The position numbers and the translations under genes were made by a program. From NCBI RefSeq assembly GCF_002896875.1, contig NZ_CP023278.1, forward strand, positions 4,720,501 to 4,784,500: a stretch of 64,000 nt of DNA. Direction: 5' to 3'. Under the pieces are notes generated by a model. That model was not told where the DNA came from. It saw only the letters and a program-made list of their open reading frames with translations, and ran no database searches. Below, piece after piece: positions 24,797 to 33,143 of the stretch. Position 1 is the first letter of the stretch. The number at the start of each line of letters is the position of its first letter. The stretch is from Nostoc sp. CENA543 (GTDB lineage: Bacteria > Cyanobacteriota > Cyanobacteriia > Cyanobacteriales > Nostocaceae).

Positions 24797-25405
24797 TTAC
24801 CAAATTTGACTTAAATCTAAAACAAATCCTGGTAATATATCTTCATCGCTTAATGTCGAAGGATTATCTAATTCTTCTACAGCTTTTTCAGGACGATAAA
24901 TAAATACTTTTTGTTGTTTTCTATCGATTAACCAACCTAATTCTGTACCATTAGCTATATATTCTGCCATTTTTTCTTGTAATGTCTTCAAATTATCTGT
25001 CTCTGAACGCAATTCCACTACAAATTCAGGACAAATAGGGGCAAACCTCTTTCTTTGTTCTACAGGTATTGTTTCCCATCTGGCTTTTTTTATCCAGGCT
25101 GCATCAGGAGAACGCACTGCACCGTTAGGTAAGGTAAAACCACCGCTAGAACCAAAACCTACACCTGTACCATCTTGCTTTGTCCATATCCATAATTGGC
25201 CAGTTAAATTAAAATTGCGTTCATCTGTTTCTGAGCCTGTGGGGGGCATAATCAATAATTCTCCCTGGTGATTACGTTCAATGCGAAAATCACGGTTTAC
25301 TTGACAGAAATCAAAAAGTTGCTCATCACTTACGATGATGTTTGGTTGCATTTTCAACACCATTCCTAAGAAGTCTGTGGTTACAGGTGATTGGGTATTC
25401 ATCAT
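24797..25405 (-). CDS. Uma2-family (DUF820) endonuclease
   Basis: 202-residue protein of the PD-(D/E)XK-like Uma2 family, greatly expanded in cyanobacteria. Family motifs are seen: NHQGELLIMPPTGSETDERN, GFTLPNGAVRSPDAAWI (D of the active site), CPEFVVELRSETDNLKTLQEKMAEYIANG (E-x-K-like) and LGWLIDR. The frame runs on to 25504, but the part above 25405 comes from the tnpB-like remnant, so MMNTQSP at 25405/25402 is preferred. The biological role of the family is unsettled. Confidence 0.83.
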   Translation of the reverse strand: MMNTQSPVTTDFLGMVLKMQPNIIVSDEQLFDFCQVNRDFRIERNHQGELLIMPPTGSETDERNFNLTGQLWIWTKQDGTGVGFGSSGGFTLPNGAVRSPDAAWIKKARWETIPVEQRKRFAPICPEFVVELRSETDNLKTLQEKMAEYIANGTELGWLIDRKQQKVFIYRPEKAVEELDNPSTLSDEDILPGFVLDLSQIW

Positions 25406-25425
25406 CGAAACCTCTGGGTCTGAAA

Positions 25426-25616
25426 CCCCGTCCTTATAGGACGGTTTTGTGCTAGAGTTAAGTACATACCGAGGGACATCCGGGAATTTAAGTCTGTGGA
25501 GCAAACATAAGACCGAAAAACCTTTGGGGTGGAGGCAGTTGCTAAGAAGCAGAAATCTAAGCCGTGAGACTTAGAGAATCCTTGTACCTTTAAGTTAAGG
25601 AGTATGTCAACTTGGA
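25426..25616 (+). mobile_element. Eroded tnpB / IS200-IS605 right-end remnant
   Basis: A 45-codon open stretch ends with LSTYRGTSGNLSLWSK, then TEKPLGWRQLLRSRN and a stop (25440-25574); this looks like the end of a cyanobacterial TnpB. It is followed by agaatcc..., a weak stem (cctt...aagg) and ggagtatgtcaa, which resembles the right ends of IS605-type elements. A perfect hairpin ccgtcct-tat-aggacgg lies at 25428-25444. No TnpA or full TnpB remains. Confidence 0.55.
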
Positions 25617-25632
25617 AAATATAAATTCCTAT

Positions 25633-25672
25633 ATGAATGTAGAAACGTTTGATCAAACGTCCCTACATTCAT
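25633..25672. repeat. Palindrome after ileS
   Basis: atgaatgtag...ctacattcat flanks acgtttgatcaaacgt, a roughly 40-bp dyad. It lies 12 bp beyond the ileS stop. The 'gtttgatcaaac' core is of the dispersed 'gagacgtt...aacgtctc' type known from Nostoc; it may end ileS transcription as a hairpin, though there is no T-run. Confidence 0.6.
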
Positions 25673-25684
25673 GTTAAACCTCTT

Positions 25685-28567
25685 TTAAAACTCACCAGCT
25701 AAGGCGGGAATGCACCTTTCGCACAATAAAGGATGCTCTTGTGATTCTCCCACATGGGTTGAGTAGTTCCAGCAGCGATCGCATTTTTCGCCGTCTGCAT
25801 TCACTACGCCAATTCCCCAATTATCAGATTGCAAGTTATATTTCACAGTTGGCAATTTCTCCGGTGAATCTAATAACTCAACCTGGGAAGTGAGGAATAA
25901 ATAACGCAGTTCATCGATACCGTTACCGCTAACAGGATTTAATGTTGCAATGGCGGTACGTGCTTTGTCATCGCTGACGTAAATTAAAGCTTTCGCTTCT
26001 AGGGAAGAACCAATCATTTTTTCTACCCTAGCTTGTTCTAAAACCTTGTTTACATCAGTCCGCAACTGACGTAATTGTTGCCAAGATTCCGCCAACTCTG
26101 TATTATGCCATTTATCTTCTAGTTTCACCCAACCAGCTTGAAATACTGATTTGTAGGGTGTTTTGTAGGGGAGATATTGCCAGATATCTTCAGCAGTATG
26201 GCAGAGAACAGGTGCGATCGCTCGTGCTAAATTTTCTAAGGCGATGTGGATGACTGTTTGGCAACTGCGACGACGGAAAGAATTTGGCGCACTGATATAT
26301 AGCCTATCTTTCGCTACATCTAAATAGAAGTTAGATAAATCCACCACACAGAAATTCTGTACAGTTTGGAAGAACCGGAAGAATTGGAAACTTTCAAAAG
26401 CTTCTGTTACTTCTAGGAACACTTCCCGGATGCGGTGCAGCATATATTTATCTAACTGCGGTAACTCCTCAAAAGGAATTGCATCTTTTTCGGGGTCAAA
26501 ATCATGCAAACTTCCCAGCAAGAACCGCGCCGTATTGCGAATCTTACCGCGCACATCGTTGAGTTGCTTAATGATATTTTTCCCAATGCGGACATCACCG
26601 GAGTAGTCTACCGAAGATACCCACAATCTCAGTACATCTGCACCATAAGCTGGATCTGATTTTTGATTTTTCCCGCCTTCAATGATGGCATTGGGATCAA
26701 CCACATTTCCTTCTGATTTACTCATTTTCCGACCTTGTTCATCCAAAGCAAAGCCGTGAGTTAACACAGTTTTGTAAGGTGCAATGCCATTTACCGCTAC
26801 ACTAGTCAGCAAACTCGACTGAAACCAACCGCGATGTTGGTCAGAACCTTCTAAATATATATCAGCTGGGTAACGTAACTCTGGACGCTGCTTGACTACA
26901 GAAGCCCAAGACGAACCAGAATCAAACCACACATCCATTGTGTCAGTACCGCGACGGTAAGACCGACCATTATTTCTGTAAGACTCTGGTAATAATTCCT
27001 CTACCGACAACTCCCACCAAGCATCAGAACCTTTTTCGGCAATGATAGCTTGCACATGATTAATCGTTTCCTCATTGAGTAAAGGTTCACCCGTTTCCTC
27101 ATCATAGAATACCGGAATTGGCACACCCCAAGAACGCTGACGAGAGATACACCAATCAGAACGTTCCGCCACCATTGGCGTGATGCGATTTTCACCTTGG
27201 GCTGGTATCCATTTTACAGATGCGATCGCCTTTAATGCGTCCTCTCGAAATCCCGCCACCGAAGCAAACCACTGTTCAGTCGCCCGGAAAATCGTCGGCT
27301 TCTTCGTCCGCCAGTCATAAGGATACTTATGCGCGTAAGCCTCCTCCTTCAACAGCGAACCCGCAGCCGTCAACGCATCAATTACCGCCTGATTCCCATC
27401 ACCCAGGACATTCAACCCAGCAAACTGTCCCGCTTCCTCAGTAAAATTACCATGATCATCCACAGGCGCAAGAATCGGCAGACCATAACGCAAACCCACA
27501 ATATAGTCTTCTTGACCATGACCAGGCGCAGTATGCACCAACCCAGTACCCGATTCAGTAGTGATATAATCACCACCCACCACCACCGGACTTTCCCTAT
27601 CAAACAAAGGATGACGGTAAGTAGTATGTTCTAAATCCTGCCCTTTGAATGTGGCTTTTACAGTCAAATCCGCCGAGATAGTAGCAGCCAACCGTTCCAC
27701 CAACTCAGCCGCCACGATGAGATATTTGAACTTACTTTGCGCCTCTGCGTCTTTGCGTGAGATTTCCACCAAAGCATAATTCAACTCGCCATTAACCGCT
27801 ACCGCCAAATTCCCCGGAATAGTCCAAGGAGTAGTAGTCCAGACAGCCACACCCAAATCAGGCAAATACTCACCCAAAACAGGCTTAACCGCCTCAGCCA
27901 ACCCCGTCACCGGAAAAGCCGCGTAAATACTTCTGGAAGTATGACCTTCAGGATATTCCAACTCCGCCTCAGCCAAAGCCGTCTGAGAACTGGGACTCCA
28001 GTGAACTGGCTTCAAACCCCGGTAGATGTAACCTTTCAAGTACATCTGGCCAAACACCCCAATTTGCGCCGCCTCATATTCCGGCTTCAGCGTCAAATAA
28101 GGATTATCCCAGTCACCCCAAACCCCATAGCGTTTAAAACTCTTGCGCTGGTCATCAACGGTCGCCAAAGCAAATTCCTTCGCTTTTTGCCGCAATTGCA
28201 GAGGTGTTAAATTTTGCCGTTCTGCCGACTTGAGATTTTGCAAAACCTTCAATTCAATTGGCAAGCCATGACAGTCCCAACCAGGCACATAACGCACCTT
28301 CCGCCCTTGTAGCAGTTGGTAACGATTAATAATATCTTTGAGAATTTTATTTAAGGCATGACCAATATGAAGTGAGCCGTTTGCGTAGGGAGGCCCATCG
28401 TGCAGTATAAATAATTCGCCTGGGTTATTTTGCGACAGGCTCTCAAAAATTTGATTCTCTTCCCAGAACTTTTGAATTTCAGGCTCACGCTTGATGGCAT
28501 TCGCCCGCATATCAAAACTAGTCTTGGGTAAATTTACAGTATCTTTGTAACTTCCGGTTTCTGTCAC
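25685..28567 (-). CDS. ileS: Isoleucyl-tRNA synthetase
   Basis: 960-residue class I aminoacyl-tRNA synthetase that charges tRNA-Ile, with an editing domain for valine. Seen: GSLHIGHALNKIL (HIGH), the CP1 editing region (TTTPWTIPGNLAV, GTGLVHTAPGHGQEDY), WFDSGSSWA, RKMSKSEGN (KMSKS), and the C-terminal zinc finger C-DRC...LLCERC that marks the bacterial type. Length is normal. The 3' end is partly duplicated at 23771-23825. The antisense ORFs here are shadows. Essential housekeeping gene. Confidence 0.97.
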   Translation of the reverse strand: MTETGSYKDTVNLPKTSFDMRANAIKREPEIQKFWEENQIFESLSQNNPGELFILHDGPPYANGSLHIGHALNKILKDIINRYQLLQGRKVRYVPGWDCHGLPIELKVLQNLKSAERQNLTPLQLRQKAKEFALATVDDQRKSFKRYGVWGDWDNPYLTLKPEYEAAQIGVFGQMYLKGYIYRGLKPVHWSPSSQTALAEAELEYPEGHTSRSIYAAFPVTGLAEAVKPVLGEYLPDLGVAVWTTTPWTIPGNLAVAVNGELNYALVEISRKDAEAQSKFKYLIVAAELVERLAATISADLTVKATFKGQDLEHTTYRHPLFDRESPVVVGGDYITTESGTGLVHTAPGHGQEDYIVGLRYGLPILAPVDDHGNFTEEAGQFAGLNVLGDGNQAVIDALTAAGSLLKEEAYAHKYPYDWRTKKPTIFRATEQWFASVAGFREDALKAIASVKWIPAQGENRITPMVAERSDWCISRQRSWGVPIPVFYDEETGEPLLNEETINHVQAIIAEKGSDAWWELSVEELLPESYRNNGRSYRRGTDTMDVWFDSGSSWASVVKQRPELRYPADIYLEGSDQHRGWFQSSLLTSVAVNGIAPYKTVLTHGFALDEQGRKMSKSEGNVVDPNAIIEGGKNQKSDPAYGADVLRLWVSSVDYSGDVRIGKNIIKQLNDVRGKIRNTARFLLGSLHDFDPEKDAIPFEELPQLDKYMLHRIREVFLEVTEAFESFQFFRFFQTVQNFCVVDLSNFYLDVAKDRLYISAPNSFRRRSCQTVIHIALENLARAIAPVLCHTAEDIWQYLPYKTPYKSVFQAGWVKLEDKWHNTELAESWQQLRQLRTDVNKVLEQARVEKMIGSSLEAKALIYVSDDKARTAIATLNPVSGNGIDELRYLFLTSQVELLDSPEKLPTVKYNLQSDNWGIGVVNADGEKCDRCWNYSTHVGESQEHPLLCERCIPALAGEF

Positions 28568-28725
28568 AGCTTCATGCCTAAGATTTTATGTGTACAGGTT
28601 CTATCAATTATAGAAGATGGCAGGAAGTCCCAAATTAGCGATTTTTCCAAGAGTGAGCTTTTCTCAACTTCATATTGAGTTAGGTAAAACCCGTTGTAGA
28701 AAATGCTTGGTAGCGAGTTGATACT

Positions 28726-29079
28726 TCAAAATGGGATAGACATAATTTGATTTACCCATTCCTCAGCAGTAGATGCTTCCCAAACGATAATGAGTGAATC
28801 AATTGCATCACTGATAGGCAGATTTTGAGACAGAATCAAAACCCCAAAACTGGTTTTTGACATAATGAAATTTCCAAACTCACCAGGCATAGTTGTGCGG
28901 TCATGGGTTACAAGTACCCTGCTATCCTGTGCAGCTATCATTAATACCTCTGAGTCTTGCTTTCCTTCCAGTCCAGCAGCATTGGCTGATTGAAAGTCAA
29001 TATTTGGTTGTCTGCGTAGTACACCAGTCACTATCGCTTGTTTGAGATCCGCATCTGCTTGAAATTTGACTAACCTCAT
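28726..29079 (-). CDS. DUF5615 PIN-like toxin
   Basis: 117-residue protein with the Mut7-C/PIN-like pattern of DUF5615: FQADADLKQAIV acidic start, IDFQSANAAGLEGKQDSEVLMIAAQDSRVLVTHDRTTM (D residues of the active site) and FGVLILSQNLPISDAI. Predicted RNase toxin that pairs with a DUF433 antitoxin. Its start overlaps the end of the upstream DUF433 gene by four bases. The first acidic motif has Q where many members have D/E-rich text, but the key Asp is present. Confidence 0.82.
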   Translation of the reverse strand: MRLVKFQADADLKQAIVTGVLRRQPNIDFQSANAAGLEGKQDSEVLMIAAQDSRVLVTHDRTTMPGEFGNFIMSKTSFGVLILSQNLPISDAIDSLIIVWEASTAEEWVNQIMSIPF

Positions 29080-29408
29080 ATCTGCTTCTGCTTATGGGTT
29101 TGGGCTGCCTGTAATTTTTGATAAAGAAGCAGATTCTTATCTCTTAAGGATTGTTGTAGTTTGGCAAACTCTGCCTCACCTTCCCTTAAGTAAGCATCAA
29201 CTAGCTCTCGGTTGGCAAGATAGAAAGCAATCGCACCATACACTTGTTCTAAAGAAAGTAACGGAAAATTCTGGGCAATATTTTCCGGTGAATCTCCATT
29301 TAAGAAAGCGTAAACCACAGAATCCAGGGAAATACGAGTACCTGCGAGCCAATATCCTTGATCCCGTTGTTCAATATAGTTTTTAACTGGGGTTGGTGAT
29401 GTGGTCAT
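29076..29408 (-). CDS. DUF433 antitoxin
   Basis: 110-residue protein with a DUF433 winged-helix-like domain (YIEQRDQGYWLAGTRISLDSVVYAFLNGDSPENIAQNFPLLSLEQVYGAIAFYLANRELVDAYL), the usual partner of DUF5615 PIN toxins. The C-terminal part (about 80-110) is charged and may bind the toxin. The frame runs to 29468, but MTTSPTP at 29408 fits the family start. The four-base overlap with the toxin gene argues for coupled translation. Confidence 0.82.
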   Translation of the reverse strand: MTTSPTPVKNYIEQRDQGYWLAGTRISLDSVVYAFLNGDSPENIAQNFPLLSLEQVYGAIAFYLANRELVDAYLREGEAEFAKLQQSLRDKNLLLYQKLQAAQTHKQKQI

Positions 29409-29716
29409 AACAGTGCAGACTATATTTATTGAAATATTAGGCGATCGCCTCATCTCATTCCAATTCACTAAAATTCTGATACAGATACAAACCCAAAAAC
29501 CTCTGTCAAGTCAGGATTTATCAATTGCGAATTGCGAATTGCGAATTGCGAATTGCGAATTGGTATCATTCCAAGAACAGCAAGAATTTCACCCTTTGAG
29601 AAAATGCCTGCTGACGACGAATAGCAAGTAAGGATGGTCAGCATCAAGACATCGCTGGCAACTCTAATAAAAATTAAACCCAACATAATATCAGGTTAAT
29701 GTTGGGTTTCACTATA
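29409..29716. other. Intergenic region with a dispersed repeat
   Basis: Holds a repeat (29478-29566) with the text ctgatacagatacaaaccc... followed by aattgcg tandem units; a related inverted copy is in the 3' end of the 49305 gene. Near 29680 a taatgttgggtttc element forms a dyad with aaacccaacata, possibly the ycf66 terminator. Confidence 0.6.
29523..29562. repeat. Heptamer tandem repeat (aattgcg)
   Basis: Five perfect copies of aattgcg from 29523 to 29557, then aattgg. Heptameric short tandem repeats are typical for heterocystous cyanobacteria. Confidence 0.85.
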
Positions 29717-30487
29717 TCAACTAGTCTGATTATCTGACGGTAACGCTCCCGGTGGTGCTTCGGCTGGGGGAGCTAACACCGCATCTGGGGCAATTTCTTC
29801 TACAGGAATTGGTGTTTTCTCCTCAGCCTCATTATGTGGTTGAGCAGCTTCCACCAGTTCGGGGGATGGGGGATGGGGTGGAATTACTTCTGGTACAGTT
29901 TCAGTTTGCGGTTCTGTTTCAGTTGTCGCCGCTACTTCTGTAGGTTGTTCTGCGGCGACAGTTGGGGATTCAGGTTCAGTAGTAGTAACAGGCTCTTGGG
30001 TTGGTGTTTCTGTATTGTCGATAATCTCCACAGTAGGTTTTGTTGTGGTTTCTGGCTCTGGAGTTGTGGTTTTTGGAGTAGTCGGTTTTTGAGTGCGGTT
30101 TTTCAAGCCACCGAACAAACCACTGACAGCTTGCTGCAATTGCGCCAAAGGTTGGGGTAAAGACAACTTATTAGTCTGTTCCTGTAGTGTGGTTTTCACC
30201 GCTTCTGAACTAGGAACTGGAGTTTGTTGTAGTAAGGGAGTCACCTGACGACGTAAAGAGAGAGTTTGCCAACCAAACCACACCAAAAGAGCCACACTAG
30301 CCACATGACCCAATAGCAAACCTCCAGAAATACGAGGAGCAAACACCCATAAAACTAGGGCGTAGAATAATCCCACACCACTCCAAATAAAATCATTCTT
30401 GCGGTGGATTTCTGGGAAAAAGAAAGCTGATATGTAGAGGGCTAAACTACCAAGGCCAACCACCAAAGCTAGGACATTTGCCAGCAT
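29717..30487 (-). CDS. ycf66: Ycf66-family protein
   Basis: 256-residue membrane protein of the cyanobacterial/plastid Ycf66 family. Three hydrophobic segments (LALVVGLGSLALYISAFFF, IWSGVGLFYALVLWVFA, GGLLLGHVASVALLVWFGWQTL) fill residues 1-78. The rest is a long low-complexity tail rich in Pro, Thr and Glu (about 110-256). Function is unknown; it is tied to oxygenic phototrophs. The tail length is variable in the family. It lies between a toxin-antitoxin pair and gnd. Confidence 0.85.
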   Translation of the reverse strand: MLANVLALVVGLGSLALYISAFFFPEIHRKNDFIWSGVGLFYALVLWVFAPRISGGLLLGHVASVALLVWFGWQTLSLRRQVTPLLQQTPVPSSEAVKTTLQEQTNKLSLPQPLAQLQQAVSGLFGGLKNRTQKPTTPKTTTPEPETTTKPTVEIIDNTETPTQEPVTTTEPESPTVAAEQPTEVAATTETEPQTETVPEVIPPHPPSPELVEAAQPHNEAEEKTPIPVEEIAPDAVLAPPAEAPPGALPSDNQTS

Positions 30488-30827
30488 TTTTGCTTACTCC
30501 TTTTACTAGGGAATGGGGACAGGGGGCAGGGGGCAGAGAGCAAGGCGGTCTTGGGCTTTGCCCAAGTGGAGCAATTGCGGAGGGGCAGGGGACTTTCTCC
30601 TTGTCTCCCTGCACCCCTGCGCCTCTGCTTTCAGTCCCCAGTCCCTAATAAAAGCAAATTTTACAAATTAATTGTTGACTTAGATACAAATTAAAACTAT
30701 TGAACGGTGTTCCTAGTGAGCTTTTATTGTTTAGATTAACTCTTAATGTCTTCTTTAGGGGAGAAGAGAAGAACTCAGACTACCCTTAAAGATGAAAGAA
30801 CCTGCAAGAGTTAGCCAAACATAGTTT
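30488..30827. other. Intergenic region before gnd
   Basis: 340 bp with a dispersed C/G-rich repeat (gggcagggggcagag, and its partner cctgcacccctgcgcc) at about 30515-30645 and a palindrome ggtcttgggctttgcccaag. The rest (30650-30827) is AT-rich and should hold the gnd promoter, which I could not place. Confidence 0.5.
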
Positions 30828-32258
30828 ATGACACTACAAAGCTTTGGTGTGATTGGTTTAGCCGTTATGGGCGAGAACATCGCTCTAAACGTTGAGCGTA
30901 ATGGCTTCCCAATTGCAGTTTATAATCGCTCCAGAGAAAAAACCGATGCTTTCATGGCACAGCGTGCCGGAGGCCGCAACGTTAAGGCTGCTTTTACCTT
31001 AGAAGAATTTGTTGCCGCTCTAGAACGTCCCCGCAAGATTCTAGTGATGGTGCAAGCTGGTAAACCAGTTGATGCGGTCATTCAGCAACTAAAACCCCTG
31101 CTCGATGAAGGCGATATCATTATTGACGGTGGTAACTCTTGGTTTGAAGATACCCAAAGACGTACTCAAGAATTAGAACCCGTTGGTTTACGCTTTTTGG
31201 GTATGGGTGTCAGTGGTGGTGAAGAAGGCGCGCTCAATGGCCCTTCACTGATGCCTGGTGGTACACAAAGTTCTTATGAGTATCTGTCCCCAATTTTCAA
31301 CAAAATTGCGGCTCAAGTTGATGATGGCCCTTGTGTAACCTACGTTGGCCCTGGTGGCTCTGGTCACTATGTCAAAATGGTACACAACGGTATTGAGTAC
31401 GGCGATATGCAGTTAATTGCAGAAGCCTACGATTTGCTGAAAAATGCTGGTGGACTCAACGCACAACAGCTACATGAAGTATTTGCTGAGTGGAACACCA
31501 CAGACGAACTCAATTCTTTCTTGATTGAGATTACAGCTAATATCTTCCCCTACGTTGACCCCGACACCAAGAAACCCCTTGTTGATTTGATTGTTGATGC
31601 AGCCGGTCAAAAGGGTACTGGACGTTGGACAGTACAAACTGCTTTAGAATTGGGCGTTTCTATCCCCACCATTACAGCAGCCGTAAATGCGCGGATTATC
31701 TCTTCTATTCGTGATGAACGGATTGCTGCATCTAAGCAGTTAACAGGCCCCAGTGGCAAGTATGACGGTGCTACCAAAGACTTTATCAATAAAGTCCGCG
31801 ATGCGCTCTACTGCTCCAAGATTTGCTCCTACGCTCAAGGGATGGCACTGCTATCTACAGCTTCCTCAACATTTAACTGGAATTTGAATCTGAGCGAATT
31901 GGCGCGAATTTGGAAAGGTGGTTGTATTATTCGCGCTGGCTTCTTGAATAAGATTAAGAAGGCATTTAACGAAAATCCTGCATTGCCTAACTTGTTACTG
32001 GCTCCTGAATTTAAACAAACAATTCTCGACAGACAAGCAGCTTGGCGGGAAGTAATTATCACAGCTGCCAAACTCGGTATCCCTGTACCTGCGTTTAGCG
32101 CGTCCTTGGATTATTTTGACAGCTATCGTCGCGATCGCCTACCCCAAAACCTCACCCAAGCACAACGCGACTACTTCGGCGCGCACACCTACCTGCGTAC
32201 CGATAAAGCTGGTGCATTCCACACCGAATGGGTTCCTATTACTGAAGCTAAAAAGTAA
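30828..32258 (+). CDS. gnd: 6-Phosphogluconate dehydrogenase (decarboxylating)
   Basis: 476-residue NADP-dependent enzyme of the oxidative pentose phosphate pathway: 6-phosphogluconate to ribulose 5-phosphate plus CO2 and NADPH. Seen: GLAVMGENIALNVERNGF with an NADP-type Arg soon after, IIDGGNSWFEDT, GMGVSGGEEGALNGPSLMPGG, KMVHNGIEYGDMQLI with the catalytic Lys, and the large helical C-terminus with LPQNLTQAQRDYFGAHTY. Length is typical. This pathway feeds heterotrophic and nitrogen-fixing metabolism in filamentous cyanobacteria. A strong terminator follows. Confidence 0.97.
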   Translation: MTLQSFGVIGLAVMGENIALNVERNGFPIAVYNRSREKTDAFMAQRAGGRNVKAAFTLEEFVAALERPRKILVMVQAGKPVDAVIQQLKPLLDEGDIIIDGGNSWFEDTQRRTQELEPVGLRFLGMGVSGGEEGALNGPSLMPGGTQSSYEYLSPIFNKIAAQVDDGPCVTYVGPGGSGHYVKMVHNGIEYGDMQLIAEAYDLLKNAGGLNAQQLHEVFAEWNTTDELNSFLIEITANIFPYVDPDTKKPLVDLIVDAAGQKGTGRWTVQTALELGVSIPTITAAVNARIISSIRDERIAASKQLTGPSGKYDGATKDFINKVRDALYCSKICSYAQGMALLSTASSTFNWNLNLSELARIWKGGCIIRAGFLNKIKKAFNENPALPNLLLAPEFKQTILDRQAAWREVIITAAKLGIPVPAFSASLDYFDSYRRDRLPQNLTQAQRDYFGAHTYLRTDKAGAFHTEWVPITEAKK

Positions 32259-32292
32259 GTTTGTCATCCTTTCAATCCTGAACTGATTTAAG

Positions 32293-32323
32293 AGTGGCTC
32301 TAATATTTTAGAGCCACTTTTTT
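32293..32323 (+). terminator. Intrinsic terminator of gnd
   Basis: Perfect 11-bp stem (agtggctctaa / ttagagccact), four-base loop, then a run of seven T. It lies 34 bp beyond the gnd stop. Confidence 0.9.
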
Positions 32324-32418
32324 GTTAGCCGTTGCCAGTTTTAATTTAGCCTCTGTTTATTCAAGAAATAGGCTTTATAAATCCCGTTTCTTTCATCAAT
32401 CAAATAGTATTAGTATGC

Positions 32419-32739
32419 TTAACTAGCATAAATGAACAAGCATTTTTCTATCCAAGAATTAATACTTTGACCTTCTTTCTTGGCTTTGATAGCAATTGTT
32501 TTATGTAGCTCAGGGTTAATTCTCAGCATCAGTTTACCTGAAAATGGTTTTTCAGGTTCTTCACCACGTTCTTTACAAAACTCTAAATAATCATCAACTG
32601 AGTCATGAAAAGCTTGCTTTAGTTCTTTTGCATTATCACTCTGAAATGTAATCACATCACGCAGATTGATGACTTCACCATGAAAAATTTCAGCCTCATC
32701 ATCAAACTCAACAACGGCTTCATATCCTTTATATTTCAT
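32419..32739 (-). CDS. hicB: HicB-family antitoxin
   Basis: 106-residue antitoxin. The N-terminal part (MKYKGYEAVVEFDDEAEIFHGEVINLRDVITFQ) is the partial RNase H-like HicB fold; the C-terminus (KLMLRINPELHKTIAIKAKKEGQSINSWIEKCL) is a ribbon-helix-helix for DNA binding. It neutralises the HicA toxin and represses the operon. The frame goes back to 32766, but MKYKGY at 32739 is the family start. It overlaps the hicA gene by 11 bp in hicA-hicB order. Confidence 0.85.
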   Translation of the reverse strand: MKYKGYEAVVEFDDEAEIFHGEVINLRDVITFQSDNAKELKQAFHDSVDDYLEFCKERGEEPEKPFSGKLMLRINPELHKTIAIKAKKEGQSINSWIEKCLFIYAS

Positions 32740-33025
32740 CGTTACCAGTTTCTCCTGTATCCGCAACTTCTTTAATACCAGACTCCGTTAAGAAGCGACG
32801 CATAGATTTAACAGCACCTTTATCAGTTTCTTTTTCTGGATTTGGTCTGTGAAAAGTAGCCTTTACACCATTAAGAACTATTCTTACTCTTGACCCCCTT
32901 CCTTCTGACACTTCTGCACCAAGCGCAATCAGCATAGACTCAATATCACTCCAAGAGATATTGGATTTAATAGGGGTTTCAAAGATGTCATCTAGTGTTT
33001 TTTTATGTTTACTGTTGATTTCCAT
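32729..33025 (-). CDS. hicA: HicA-family mRNA interferase toxin
   Basis: 98-residue HicA toxin with a dsRBD-like fold. The motif GSRVRIVLNGVKATFHRPNPEK holds the catalytic His and the usual G-S-R text, preceded by SDIESMLIALGAEVSEG. HicA cuts mRNA. The start at 33025 (MEINSK) fits better than 33040. The N-terminal extension (about 25 residues, KTLDDIFETPIKSNISW) is typical of the longer HicA forms. Coupled to hicB. Confidence 0.85.
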   Translation of the reverse strand: MEINSKHKKTLDDIFETPIKSNISWSDIESMLIALGAEVSEGRGSRVRIVLNGVKATFHRPNPEKETDKGAVKSMRRFLTESGIKEVADTGETGNDEI

Positions 33026-33143
33026 TATACATAGTATCATTTGGTGATACTATCTATCTACCACACTTGTTATTTATTTCCAAAAACCTATGAGTTTGGC
33101 AAACGAAGATAATCTTTGAGAGTATAAGTTTCTATCATAAATT

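Noticed and set aside
27220-27634. Plus-strand ORFs opposite ileS
   Set aside because: They are shadows of the ileS coding strand; the amino-acid content is Pro/Thr/Ser-rich as expected for antisense frames.
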